Of a stretch of 32,624 nucleotides of DNA, positions 7,769-15,492 are shown piece after piece (positions within the stretch are counted from its first letter, which is position 1; every line of letters starts with the position of its first letter). The stretch spans positions 1-32,624 of the forward strand of contig NZ_JACBYC010000052.1 of the NCBI RefSeq assembly GCF_013415425.1, read 5' to 3'. Origin of the DNA: Gemella sp. GH3. GTDB taxonomy: Bacteria; Bacillota; Bacilli; Staphylococcales; Gemellaceae. The position numbers were made by a program, and so were the translations under genes. The notes under the pieces were generated by a model. It made no database searches, was not told where the DNA came from, and was given only the letters and a program-made list of their open reading frames with translations.

Positions 7769-8848
7769 ATGAAAAAAGAAAGAGTAAATAAAATTTTAAC
7801 AAAAATGACTGAAGAAAATATTTCCCAAGCTATAATTAGTGATCCTACATCTATTTTCTATCTAAGTGGATTAATGCTTCATCCAGGAGAAAGATTATTC
7901 TGTTTACTTTTAGATAGTACCGGCGAGCACAAGCTATTCGTTAACGCCCTATTCCCTATAGAACAAGATTTAGGAATAGAAAAAATTATTTTTACAGATA
8001 CAGACGATTCTGTAGAAGTTTTGGCTAATCATCTAAAAAATAAAGCTACAATAGGGATAGACAAAGTATTCCCTGCAAGATTTTTACTACCTTTAATAAA
8101 TAATCTACAAGAAAATAAATTCACAGATATCTCTATCATAGTGGATAAAATACGTATGATTAAAGATAAGGACGAAATAGAAGCTATGCGTACAGCTTCA
8201 AGATTAAATGATAAAGCGTGTCAATTAGTAATTAATAGTATTTCAAAAGAAAAATCAGAGTTAGACGTTGTAAAATATTTACTAGCAATTCATGAAAGTT
8301 TAGGCGTTGACGGAGTATCTTTTGATCCTATTATCGGATACGGAGCAAATGGTGCAAATCCTCACGGTGAACCGGGAGAAAGATATTTAAAAGATGGAGA
8401 TGCCATAATTATAGATATGGGTGGGGTTAAAAATAACTACTGTTCTGATATGACACGTACAGTATTTTGGAAAACTCCTAGCGAAAAAGCAAAAGAAGTA
8501 TTTAATATCGTATTAGAAGCACAAAAGCGTGCTGTATCTATAGTTAAACCTGGCGTTAGATTCTGCGATATTGATGCAGCTTGTCGTGACTACATAACAG
8601 AAAAAGGTTACGGAGAATTCTTTACTCACCGTACAGGTCATCATATAGGTTTAGAATGCCACGAATACGGAGATATATCTTCTATTAATGAAACTAAGTG
8701 TGAGCCTGGAATGATATTCTCCATAGAACCTGGAATTTACTTACCAGGAGAGTTTGGTGTTAGAATAGAGGATTTAGTTTTAGTAACTGAAGATGGTTAC
8801 GAAAATCTAAATAGTCTAAACAAAGAATTAGTAATAATTGGTGAGTAA
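7769..8848 (+). CDS. M24B family Xaa-Pro peptidase (PepQ/PepP type)
   Basis: A 359-residue two-domain 'pita-bread' metallopeptidase that removes or splits residues next to proline during peptide use. The N-terminal creatinase-like domain covers about residues 1-130. The catalytic domain shows the five dinuclear-metal ligands: Asp216 (IIDMGG), Asp227 (CSDMTR), His291 (HRTGHHIGL), Glu320 (SIEPGIY) and Glu334 (VRIEDL). The length fits the short Firmicute enzymes annotated as Xaa-Pro dipeptidase or aminopeptidase, and the two cannot be separated by sequence alone. The start has AAAGGAG at good spacing. It is a single-gene unit with its own promoter, ending at a long inverted repeat shared with the convergent hydrolase gene. 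Confidence 0.93.
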   Translation: MKKERVNKILTKMTEENISQAIISDPTSIFYLSGLMLHPGERLFCLLLDSTGEHKLFVNALFPIEQDLGIEKIIFTDTDDSVEVLANHLKNKATIGIDKVFPARFLLPLINNLQENKFTDISIIVDKIRMIKDKDEIEAMRTASRLNDKACQLVINSISKEKSELDVVKYLLAIHESLGVDGVSFDPIIGYGANGANPHGEPGERYLKDGDAIIIDMGGVKNNYCSDMTRTVFWKTPSEKAKEVFNIVLEAQKRAVSIVKPGVRFCDIDAACRDYITEKGYGEFFTHRTGHHIGLECHEYGDISSINETKCEPGMIFSIEPGIYLPGEFGVRIEDLVLVTEDGYENLNSLNKELVIIGE

Positions 8849-8880
8849 GGTAAAATTTTGAAAATTTCCTAATTAATATA

Positions 8881-8971
8881 AAAATAACTATCCTTTTTAT
8901 AAATTTGTTATTTCTATAAAGTAAATTTAATTATCTACCTAAAAGAAAAACAAATTAAGGATAGTTATTTT
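8881..8971. terminator. Long inverted repeat between convergent genes
   Basis: Perfect 15-bp arms AAAATAACTATCCTT (8881-8895) and complement (8957-8971) enclose a second 8-bp pair AATTTGTT/AACAAATT (8902-8909 and 8949-8956). T runs flank the outer arms. It lies between the stop codons of the peptidase (8848, +) and the hydrolase (8994, -), so it probably ends transcription both ways. The loop of about 40-60 nt is unusually long for a simple terminator. Confidence 0.6.
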
Positions 8972-8993
8972 ATTATTAAACTATAAACTAAGT

Positions 8994-9932
8994 TTAGTTA
9001 AAAACTTTTTTCAAGAAATTATCTACATAAGACCAGTACTCTTCATTATATTTTCTCTCTGCTTGACAATGCTTTGCTTCCTTAAAGATATGAATTTCTT
9101 TATCAGAAGTTAACAGATTGTATGCTTCCTTACTATTGTCTACAGGTACAAAGCCATCTGCATCTCCATGTAATATTAAAACTGGTAATTTAGTAGTTGA
9201 TAAAGCTTCTGTCGCATCTACATCACCAAAGTTATAACCCGCTCTCACTTTAGTAACTAAATTTGACAACGGAATAACCGGGAATGAAGGTAACCCAAAA
9301 AGTTTGTCCAACTGATAAGTAAATTCCTCTTTTAATCTTATATAACCACTATCTTCTATAAATCCTACTACATTAGATGGTAATCCTTTGTTTAGAGAAT
9401 TTATTGTTGTAGCTGCTCCCATACTTATACCAAAGAGAACTATAGGCGGATTATTATATTCACTAGATATTTTCTTTACCCAGTTAACTAAATCGCTAGA
9501 ATCATAACCTCCCATAGCATAGGCTTTTCCTTCACTGTTCCCATGCGCTATTAAATCCGGAGCAAAAACATTATATCCTCTATCATAAAAAGATTTAATA
9601 TAATTTGACATATATCTTGCATCAGTAGTAAAACCGTGCGTAACGATAACCCATTTGTTATTTTTTGAAGTATCATTTTGAACAAAGCTATATCCTACAA
9701 TTTTATCCCCTGTTACAGATGTACTAACATACTCCCTTTTATTGTTATCAAACCACTTTTGATTATCTGCTAGCCTAGTATCTACCTCACCATCACTATC
9801 TTGTGAAGCCACAGCAGATTTATCTACAGTTGGATTTAAAGCAAAATTATAAAAGTAATTCCCTGTAAATAAGCTACCAAATAATAAAATAGCTAATAGA
9901 GAAGCTACGATTATTTTGTAATATTTTTTCAT
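8994..9932 (-). CDS. Membrane-anchored alpha/beta hydrolase
   Basis: A 312-residue protein with an N-terminal hydrophobic segment (about residues 6-24), acting as a signal anchor that places the enzyme outside the membrane. The catalytic domain has the strand-turn sequence WVIVTHGF near 94-101, the nucleophile elbow GISMG (Ser170), an acid in HGDADGFVP (Asp259 likely) and His288 in AKHCQ. These form a normal Ser-Asp-His triad. The family includes many Firmicute extracellular hydrolases and S9-like peptidases, and the substrate cannot be inferred. It stands alone: the folate genes upstream end with their own weak terminator, and the gene downstream is convergent. Confidence 0.88.
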   Translation of the reverse strand: MKKYYKIIVASLLAILLFGSLFTGNYFYNFALNPTVDKSAVASQDSDGEVDTRLADNQKWFDNNKREYVSTSVTGDKIVGYSFVQNDTSKNNKWVIVTHGFTTDARYMSNYIKSFYDRGYNVFAPDLIAHGNSEGKAYAMGGYDSSDLVNWVKKISSEYNNPPIVLFGISMGAATTINSLNKGLPSNVVGFIEDSGYIRLKEEFTYQLDKLFGLPSFPVIPLSNLVTKVRAGYNFGDVDATEALSTTKLPVLILHGDADGFVPVDNSKEAYNLLTSDKEIHIFKEAKHCQAERKYNEEYWSYVDNFLKKVFN

Positions 9933-10034
9933 ATATTATTACCCTTTCAAATAAGTAAACTTATAAATTTACTAATAAATTTATAATACTTAGTATATAC
10001 CTTCTAAAACAAAAAGTAAACTATAAAATTAACT

Positions 10035-10073
10035 AATTAATAAATAATCGTTTTAAATATTTATTTATTAATT
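10035..10073 (-). terminator. AT-only inverted repeat at the end of folP
   Basis: A 13-bp perfect inverted repeat (AATTAATAAATAA and complement) overlaps the last codons of folP. On the minus strand it is followed by a moderately T-rich stretch. All pairs are A-T, so stability is low and the terminator call is tentative. Confidence 0.35.
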
Positions 10074-10864
10074 GTTTTATAGGTAGCTAACATCTCGTAC
10101 ATTATTTTTACATTATGCATTCTTACGATGCTAGCCCCTTTTCTTATTGCTTCCAAAGATAAAGCCGCGCTCACTACATCACGATCTTTGGGTAAACTAC
10201 TTCCTCCCAGAATATAATCCACTGTTCTTTTTCTACTAGCAGCATATAGGATAGTAAATCCTAACTGAGCTAAATCTTCTAGATTTTTTGTTATGGCTAT
10301 ATTGTTATCTACATTTTTATTAAACCCTATTCCCGGATCTATTATAATATTTTCTCTAGGTACACCTTTTTCCAAACAAATGTCTATGCTCTCTTTAAGA
10401 CTAGATATTACGTCATTTATCTCTCTACCTTCACTTACAGATTCATTATGCATTATAATAATAGGCGCATTGTATTTAACTGCTATTTCCGCCATATCAT
10501 TGTTCTTTGCACCATAAACATCATTTATAATATCTACTCCATTTTGCAACGCAAAATCAGCAACTTTTTTTTTATAAGTATCTATACTTAGTAAAACGTT
10601 AGGAAATGTACGTCTTACCTCAGGCAAAATACGTCCAAGCCTTGATATTTCTTCTTCTACAGTAATTTTGGTAGCTCCCGGTCTAGTAGATTCACAACCT
10701 ATATCAATAATATTAGCTCCGTCTTTTATCATACTCTCTATTTGTAAAATTGCTGTTTCTACATTATAGAAATCTCCACCATCAGAAAAAGAATCTGGTG
10801 TAAAGTTTAAAATTCCCATTATTAAATATTTTTTATTTTCTAACTGTTGCTGCAACTTATTCAT
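10061..10864 (-). CDS. folP: Dihydropteroate synthase
   Basis: FolP joins p-aminobenzoate to the pterin pyrophosphate to give dihydropteroate; it is the sulfonamide target. The 267-residue TIM-barrel protein shows all expected motifs: GILNFTPDSFSDGG near 17-30, IDIGCESTRPG near 54-64, SIDTYKK, NDVYG, IIDPGIGFNK and the late AASRKR segment. The start ATG lies 4 nt after the folC stop, with a ribosome binding site (AGAGGT) inside the end of folC, so the two are translationally coupled. Having folC and folP together points to de novo folate synthesis, but folE, folB and folK are not in this window. Confidence 0.96.
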   Translation of the reverse strand: MNKLQQQLENKKYLIMGILNFTPDSFSDGGDFYNVETAILQIESMIKDGANIIDIGCESTRPGATKITVEEEISRLGRILPEVRRTFPNVLLSIDTYKKKVADFALQNGVDIINDVYGAKNNDMAEIAVKYNAPIIIMHNESVSEGREINDVISSLKESIDICLEKGVPRENIIIDPGIGFNKNVDNNIAITKNLEDLAQLGFTILYAASRKRTVDYILGGSSLPKDRDVVSAALSLEAIRKGASIVRMHNVKIMYEMLATYKTINK

Positions 10865-10868
10865 TAAT

Positions 10869-12299
10869 TTACCTCTTATCTAATAATTTTTTTCTAACTG
10901 CTGATATTAAATATAAAGATCCACTTACTACCAGAGTTTCATCTTTCTTCAAATTACTTATAACATCACTTAATCCTTGTTCATAATTATCGAATACTTT
11001 TACATTAGCTGTAAAAGCAGAAGATAACTCCTTAACGTTGCTACGTTTTATATCTATAGGAACAGGTACTATAGATATATCCTGACTAACGCTCTCAAAT
11101 ATCTTCGCCATTTGCTTGTATTCTTTATCAGCGAGTATTCCTAACAATAACTTCACATTTTTTAAACCACTATTTTTAATATAATTAATCAGACTATTTA
11201 CACCGTCTATATTGTGAGCTCCATCTAATAAAATATTTTCTCCTAGCCATTCTAATCGTCCTGCCCAGATAGTTTGTTCAATACCTAATCTTATTTCTTC
11301 GTTAGATAACTCTACTCTCTCTCTTGATCGTAAATCTTCCAAAGCTAAGATAGCTAGACTAGCATTATATACTTGATGTTCTCCTAACATCTTAATTTTA
11401 ATATCTTTATAATTAGTAAAGTCAAAAATACTATATTTTGTATTAATCTCTTTAATTACAATATTTTTATTATTTAGTATAGATACATTAGCATTATTGA
11501 TATGTGCAACTTCTTCTATTACTGAATTAATTTCATATGAATTAGGATAAAGTACCACATTATCACTTTTTTGTATAATTCCTGCTTTTTCGTAAGCTAT
11601 TTTTTCTACACTATCCCCTAGCATATCAGTATGATCTAGTCCTATTTTGGTAATTATAGATAACTCTTTGTTAGAAAAAACATTAGTACCATCAAAACGA
11701 CCACCAAGCCCTACTTCCATAACTACAAAATCAACATTATTTCTAGCAAAATAATTAATTGCAACCACTGTTAATATTTCAAAAAAAGATAAATTATTAG
11801 AAGAATTTGGGTAGTTTTGTTGCCATAAATTTTCGACTTCTTTGTACAAATTATACATATCATAGTAGCTAATATATTGATTACCTATTCTTATTCTATC
11901 ATTAAAACTTACCATTCCGGGACTAGAATATAGCCCTACTCTATATTTTTTACTAAGGGTGGTAGTAATATAAGAACTCACTGATCCTTTTCCATTAGTA
12001 CCTGCTATATGAATAACATTTAAACTATTTTGAGGATTATCAAAAAGCTCCAAAATTGCTTCCATTCTATGTAATCCTAACTTCATACTACTACGTTCTA
12101 TTTTAGAAATAGAATTTATTATTAAATCCTCACACACCTCCTCTAAAATATCCTTAATAGCCTCTGTCATAGGTAATTTTATTAAATTATTATAAAGACT
12201 TTCTAAATTACCACAATTAAAAGTTTCTAAAATAATATTTTTCTCATATTCATTGTTACAATGGGCAAATTTTTCTTTATAAATTTCTACTTTATTCAT
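10869..12299 (-). CDS. folC: Folylpolyglutamate/dihydrofolate synthase with extended N-terminus
   Basis: FolC adds glutamate to dihydropteroate and/or folates with ATP. The Mur-ligase-type core is clear: KLGLHRMEAILELFDNPQ near 73-90, the P-loop GTNGKGSV from Gly100, VVMEVGLGGRFDGTN and the LLDGAHN segment. At 476 residues it is longer than usual, because about 45-60 residues precede the point where FolC proteins normally begin. That extra part is helical-looking and charged, and I recognise no domain in it. The upstream ATG is supported by AAGGAG at proper spacing and a promoter at 12328-12356. The internal Met44 (about 12170), which would give a standard length, has no visible ribosome binding site. 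folP follows 4 nt downstream. Confidence 0.93.
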   Translation of the reverse strand: MNKVEIYKEKFAHCNNEYEKNIILETFNCGNLESLYNNLIKLPMTEAIKDILEEVCEDLIINSISKIERSSMKLGLHRMEAILELFDNPQNSLNVIHIAGTNGKGSVSSYITTTLSKKYRVGLYSSPGMVSFNDRIRIGNQYISYYDMYNLYKEVENLWQQNYPNSSNNLSFFEILTVVAINYFARNNVDFVVMEVGLGGRFDGTNVFSNKELSIITKIGLDHTDMLGDSVEKIAYEKAGIIQKSDNVVLYPNSYEINSVIEEVAHINNANVSILNNKNIVIKEINTKYSIFDFTNYKDIKIKMLGEHQVYNASLAILALEDLRSRERVELSNEEIRLGIEQTIWAGRLEWLGENILLDGAHNIDGVNSLINYIKNSGLKNVKLLLGILADKEYKQMAKIFESVSQDISIVPVPIDIKRSNVKELSSAFTANVKVFDNYEQGLSDVISNLKKDETLVVSGSLYLISAVRKKLLDKR

Positions 12300-12327
12300 C
12301 TTGTGAACTCCTTAAGATAATAGCTTA

Positions 12328-12356
12328 ATTTTACTATGAACTAATTTTCTATGCAA
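12328..12356 (-). promoter_or_regulatory. Promoter of folC-folP
   Basis: On the minus strand TTGCAT (12351-12356), a 17-bp spacer and TAAAAT (12328-12333) lie 29 nt upstream of the folC start. The promoter is back to back with the marR promoter. Confidence 0.65.
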
Positions 12357-12381
12357 GAAGATGTATTTTAAAAATTTATTG

Positions 12382-12429
12382 TTGACATCTGTACTAATTA
12401 GTGATAAAATTCAAATATAACTAATTAGT
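12382..12429 (+). promoter_or_regulatory. marR promoter with two identical palindromic operators
   Basis: TTGACA (12382-12387), a 17-bp spacer and TAAAAT (12405-12410) form a near-consensus promoter. The perfect 10-bp palindrome ACTAATTAGT occurs twice, at 12393-12402 inside the spacer and at 12420-12429 just after the expected transcription start, with centres 27 bp apart. This is the classical arrangement for autorepression by a dimeric MarR protein, which is the next gene. Confidence 0.85.
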
Positions 12430-12450
12430 AATATTTTAAGGAGCGTTTAT

Positions 12451-12885
12451 ATGGATATTTCTTGGGAACAAAATTCATCAATACACACACAAATAGTATT
12501 TAAAAAAGTAGAAAGAACCATCAATAGTAAAATAGGTAAAAGTATAAGAGAAGCTGGCTTAACTACCCCGCAATTTTCGGTACTAGATGTTCTATACACA
12601 AAAGGTGAAATGAGAGTTTGCGATTTAATAACGAAAATTCTAGCTACTTCCGGTAATATGACCGTAATCTTAAAAAATATGGAACGTGACGGTTTAATTT
12701 ATCGACACAAAGATTCAAAAGATAAACGTGCTTTTGTTCTAGGACTCACAGAAGATGGTAAAAAACTTTTTGAACAAATATTACCTAAACATCGTCAAGA
12801 GATAGAGAATGTATATGGCATTCTTTCTAAAGAAGAAAGACAAACACTAATTAGTATTCTAAAAAAATTCAAAAACTTAGATTAA
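12451..12885 (+). CDS. MarR family transcriptional regulator
   Basis: A 144-residue winged-helix regulator. The helix-turn-helix lies around residues 45-75 (MRVCDLITKILATSGNMTVI). The wing is HKDSKDKRAFVLGLTEDG, with the usual D-[S/K]-D-[K/R]-R pattern. Helices at both ends form the dimer interface. A cysteine in the recognition region (VCDL) could sense oxidants or quinones, as in some MarR relatives, but this is not shown. The promoter carries two copies of one palindrome, so the protein very likely represses itself and the following flavin reductase gene, 18 nt downstream. The start has AAGGAG. Confidence 0.93.
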   Translation: MDISWEQNSSIHTQIVFKKVERTINSKIGKSIREAGLTTPQFSVLDVLYTKGEMRVCDLITKILATSGNMTVILKNMERDGLIYRHKDSKDKRAFVLGLTEDGKKLFEQILPKHRQEIENVYGILSKEERQTLISILKKFKNLD

Positions 12886-12903
12886 TATCGGAGGAATAAT
12901 ATA

Positions 12904-13467
12904 ATGACTAATAAAAAAATAGGAATAGTAGTGGGATCTTTTAGAAAAGGATCTTTTAATAAAACTTTGGCAGACTATATATTTGAAACACTAGAAAACA
13001 AAGGAATAGAAGCTGAATTTGTTGAATATCGTAACGTCCCTATTTTAGAACAAGACACTGAATATCCAACACCTAAGGAAATGTCAGATATTAGAAATCA
13101 AGTATCTAAATTAGATGGTCTGTGGATAGTTTCACCAGAATATAATGGTTCTTATCCGGCACTACTAAAAAATCTATTAGATTGGCTATCAAGACCTGCA
13201 AAACAATTCGATTTTGAAACACCTACTGTAATAAATTCTCTACCTACAACGGTATCTGGAGCGGCTGGTTCTACTAAGGCAAAATTCGTAAGAGCTCAAA
13301 TACTAGGACTTCTAGCATACATTCGTACTAATGTTATGCCTGGAGACGGAGTAGGTCTACAAATACCACAAGAAGCGTGGCAAACTGGAGAATTTATTTT
13401 ATCTGATGAACAAAAAGAAGAAATAAACAACCAAGTAAATGAGTTTATCAATTTTATAAATAAATAA
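12904..13467 (+). CDS. NAD(P)H-dependent FMN reductase family protein
   Basis: A 187-residue flavodoxin-fold protein. It has the N-terminal phosphate-binding loop GSFRKGSFN (about 11-19) and the motif SPEYNGSYPALLKNLLDWLSRP, typical of the NADPH-dependent FMN reductase / quinone reductase / azoreductase group (YieF/ChrR-like). Such enzymes reduce quinones, azo dyes or other electrophiles with bound FMN. It shares an operon with the MarR regulator 18 nt upstream, which fits a compact response to redox-active compounds. It has its own good ribosome binding site (GGAGG) and ends at a strong terminator. The true substrate is unknown. Confidence 0.88.
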   Translation: MTNKKIGIVVGSFRKGSFNKTLADYIFETLENKGIEAEFVEYRNVPILEQDTEYPTPKEMSDIRNQVSKLDGLWIVSPEYNGSYPALLKNLLDWLSRPAKQFDFETPTVINSLPTTVSGAAGSTKAKFVRAQILGLLAYIRTNVMPGDGVGLQIPQEAWQTGEFILSDEQKEEINNQVNEFINFINK

Positions 13468-13500
13468 TTATCAAATTTTCTTTTTCATAATACAAAGTAT

Positions 13501-13530
13501 AAAGGCAACTGAACTAATCAGTTGCCTTTT
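13501..13530. terminator. Bidirectional terminator between FMN reductase and symporter genes
   Basis: A perfect 12-bp stem (AAAGGCAACTGA and complement) with a 5-nt loop has T runs in both directions. It lies between convergent stop codons at 13467 and 13534. Confidence 0.9.
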
Positions 13531-13533
13531 ATT

Positions 13534-14718
13534 CTATGCTTTTTTGAAAAATTTTTGATTAATTTTATCTACTATTGAAGACAATGCTGCATCTCCCGTA
13601 ATATTACAAGCAGTTCCAAAACTATCTTGAGCAATATATAAAGCTATCATTAATGAAATCATAATTTCATTGAATCCTAGAACTGATTGTAACAATCCTA
13701 ATGCTGCCATTACAGCACCACCAGGAACTCCAGGAGCAGCTACCATTGTAACTCCTAGCATAATTATAAATTGAATCATAAGTGCCAGAGATGGAAATTC
13801 TCCACCATGTTGTAACCAATAAACTGCAGTTGCACAAGTTGTAAGAGTAATTGTACTTCCTGACAAGTGAATTGTAGCAAAAAGTGGGACTGTGAAATTA
13901 GCCACCGATGGATTTACCCCCATCTTTTTAGTACAATCCATAGTTACTGGTATTGTCGCTGCTGATGATTGTGTTCCTATTGCAGTGAAATAAGCTGGTA
14001 ATATTTGAGCCATCATCTTAAATGGATTTCTACCATTTAACGATCCACCAACTAAATACTGAATAACAATAATTACAAAATGTAAAACTAAAATAAGAAC
14101 AAATACTAATAAGAATATTTTCAAAATCTTGAATACTTCTCCGGATACAGTTATATTAGAAAATACTCCTAAAATATAAAACGGTAATAATGGTATAATT
14201 ACTTTATTTAATAAAAGCTCTACTATCTTTCCAAATTCATCAAATGCTTTTTTCATAGAATTTAATTGTAGCGATGAAATACCAATACCTACAACAAAAG
14301 ACAAGATTAGTGCAGTCGTTACACTAAATACTGGTGCCATCTCTATATTAATATATCCTGAAAGTAATAAGTCTTCTGGATTTTCTAAACTTTGTAATGA
14401 TGAACCTTTCAAAACATTAGGAAGAACTCTTTCTGCTACAAAATATGCTAATCCCCCTGCAATTAATGTCGATACATAAGCTAATAAAGTAGACATTCCT
14501 AACAACTTCCCAGCATTTTTAGAAATTTGACTAATTCCAGGTACTATAAAGCCAATAATTATTAAAGGTATTGCAAATCCTAAAAATGAGCTGAATATAC
14601 TAGAAAATGTTACTAATATTTTTATAATAGACACTGGTAAAACTTTACCCAATAAAACCCCTAAAACTAGAGCTATAACTAATTTTACTAATAATGGTAA
14701 CTTTTTGTAAAAACTCAT
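13534..14718 (-). CDS. Dicarboxylate/amino acid:cation symporter (DAACS family)
   Basis: A 394-residue integral membrane protein with about eight transmembrane segments and two re-entrant loops. The family marks are the serine-rich loop TQSSAATIPVT (about 253-263) and GVPGGAVMAALG near the C-terminus, followed by the helix with DSFGTACNITGD, which holds substrate- and cation-binding residues. These proteins import glutamate, aspartate, serine/threonine or dicarboxylates with Na+ or H+. The substrate cannot be fixed here. It has its own near-consensus promoter (14770-14798) and shares a terminator with the convergent reductase gene. The TetR gene 146 nt upstream on the same strand may or may not regulate it. 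Confidence 0.93.
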   Translation of the reverse strand: MSFYKKLPLLVKLVIALVLGVLLGKVLPVSIIKILVTFSSIFSSFLGFAIPLIIIGFIVPGISQISKNAGKLLGMSTLLAYVSTLIAGGLAYFVAERVLPNVLKGSSLQSLENPEDLLLSGYINIEMAPVFSVTTALILSFVVGIGISSLQLNSMKKAFDEFGKIVELLLNKVIIPLLPFYILGVFSNITVSGEVFKILKIFLLVFVLILVLHFVIIVIQYLVGGSLNGRNPFKMMAQILPAYFTAIGTQSSAATIPVTMDCTKKMGVNPSVANFTVPLFATIHLSGSTITLTTCATAVYWLQHGGEFPSLALMIQFIIMLGVTMVAAPGVPGGAVMAALGLLQSVLGFNEIMISLMIALYIAQDSFGTACNITGDAALSSIVDKINQKFFKKA

Positions 14719-14769
14719 ATTTTAAATTTCCTTTCTTTATGATTGTATTTTTTAAAAAAACATATGTAC

Positions 14770-14798
14770 ATTATACACGAAACGTTTTTGTTTGTAAA
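14770..14798 (-). promoter_or_regulatory. Promoter of the symporter gene
   Basis: On the minus strand TTTACA (14793-14798), a 17-bp spacer and TATAAT (14770-14775) precede the gene by 51 nt. The spacer holds AAACGTTT, an 8-bp palindrome that could be an operator. Confidence 0.7.
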
Positions 14799-14864
14799 TA
14801 GTCTAAGAAAAATTTAGTACGAATTTTCAAAATAGTTTTCATTATATATTTAAACTACAAATTT

Positions 14865-15443
14865 TTATATATTATTTTTGTTAATCATACGCATTCTATA
14901 CAAAGCGTTCTTTATATTACCCTCTATAGTTATAATAATTAGCTTACCTAATTCTTCTGGAGTAGTACGCATTCCTCCTAACGACCAACGCTCTAAAGTA
15001 TTAATAATAGCACCTACATAAAAATCAATAATAAAATCTAGAGTATCATCTTCTTCATATATCATATTATTATAAGACAAAATAAAATTCACTACTATAA
15101 GTCTAACTTCAGAAAATAAAAACTTTTTCACTTGCGCTCTATCAGATATATTATAGAAGCAACTACAAATTTCCTTATTATTGTATAAATAGTTAATTAA
15201 TTCTAATAAACTACCCTCCCAATCTTCATTATTTAACCCTACTTTTAAGACATTAACTATATCTGTTTCAACTACCCATTTTAATACATCATAAATATCT
15301 TCAAAATGATAATAAAATGTAGGACGAGTGATATTACAATCTTTTATTAAATCACTAACTCTTATCTTCTCAAAAGGTGTAGTTAGCATTTTATTTTTCA
15401 AAGCTTCTGCTATCTTTTCTTTAGTTGATGATGTGTTTTTCAT
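14865..15443 (-). CDS. TetR/AcrR family transcriptional regulator
   Basis: A 192-residue regulator. The N-terminal DNA-binding domain has the classic TetR segment IRVSDLIKDCNITRPTFYYHFEDIYDV (about 22-48). The C-terminal half is all-helical and resembles the DhaS-like C-terminal domain of many Firmicute TetR proteins. Ligand and targets are unknown. Its start follows AAGGAG, and a TATAAT lies in the short gap after the AI-2E permease gene, partly overlapping that gene's terminator. A clear terminator downstream is not visible. Candidate targets are itself, the symporter gene downstream, or the permease pair upstream. Confidence 0.9.
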   Translation of the reverse strand: MKNTSSTKEKIAEALKNKMLTTPFEKIRVSDLIKDCNITRPTFYYHFEDIYDVLKWVVETDIVNVLKVGLNNEDWEGSLLELINYLYNNKEICSCFYNISDRAQVKKFLFSEVRLIVVNFILSYNNMIYEEDDTLDFIIDFYVGAIINTLERWSLGGMRTTPEELGKLIIITIEGNIKNALYRMRMINKNNI

Positions 15444-15470
15444 TTTTTCTCCTTGTAAAATGTATTATAA

Positions 15471-15492
15471 AAAGGAGAAATTATTCTCCTTT
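15471..15492 (-). terminator. Terminator overlapping the end of the AI-2E permease gene
   Basis: A 9-bp perfect stem (AAAGGAGAA/TTCTCCTTT) with a 4-nt loop is followed on the minus strand by TTTTTAT. The stop codon at 15481-15483 lies in the loop, so one arm encodes the last residues (KGE). Confidence 0.7.
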
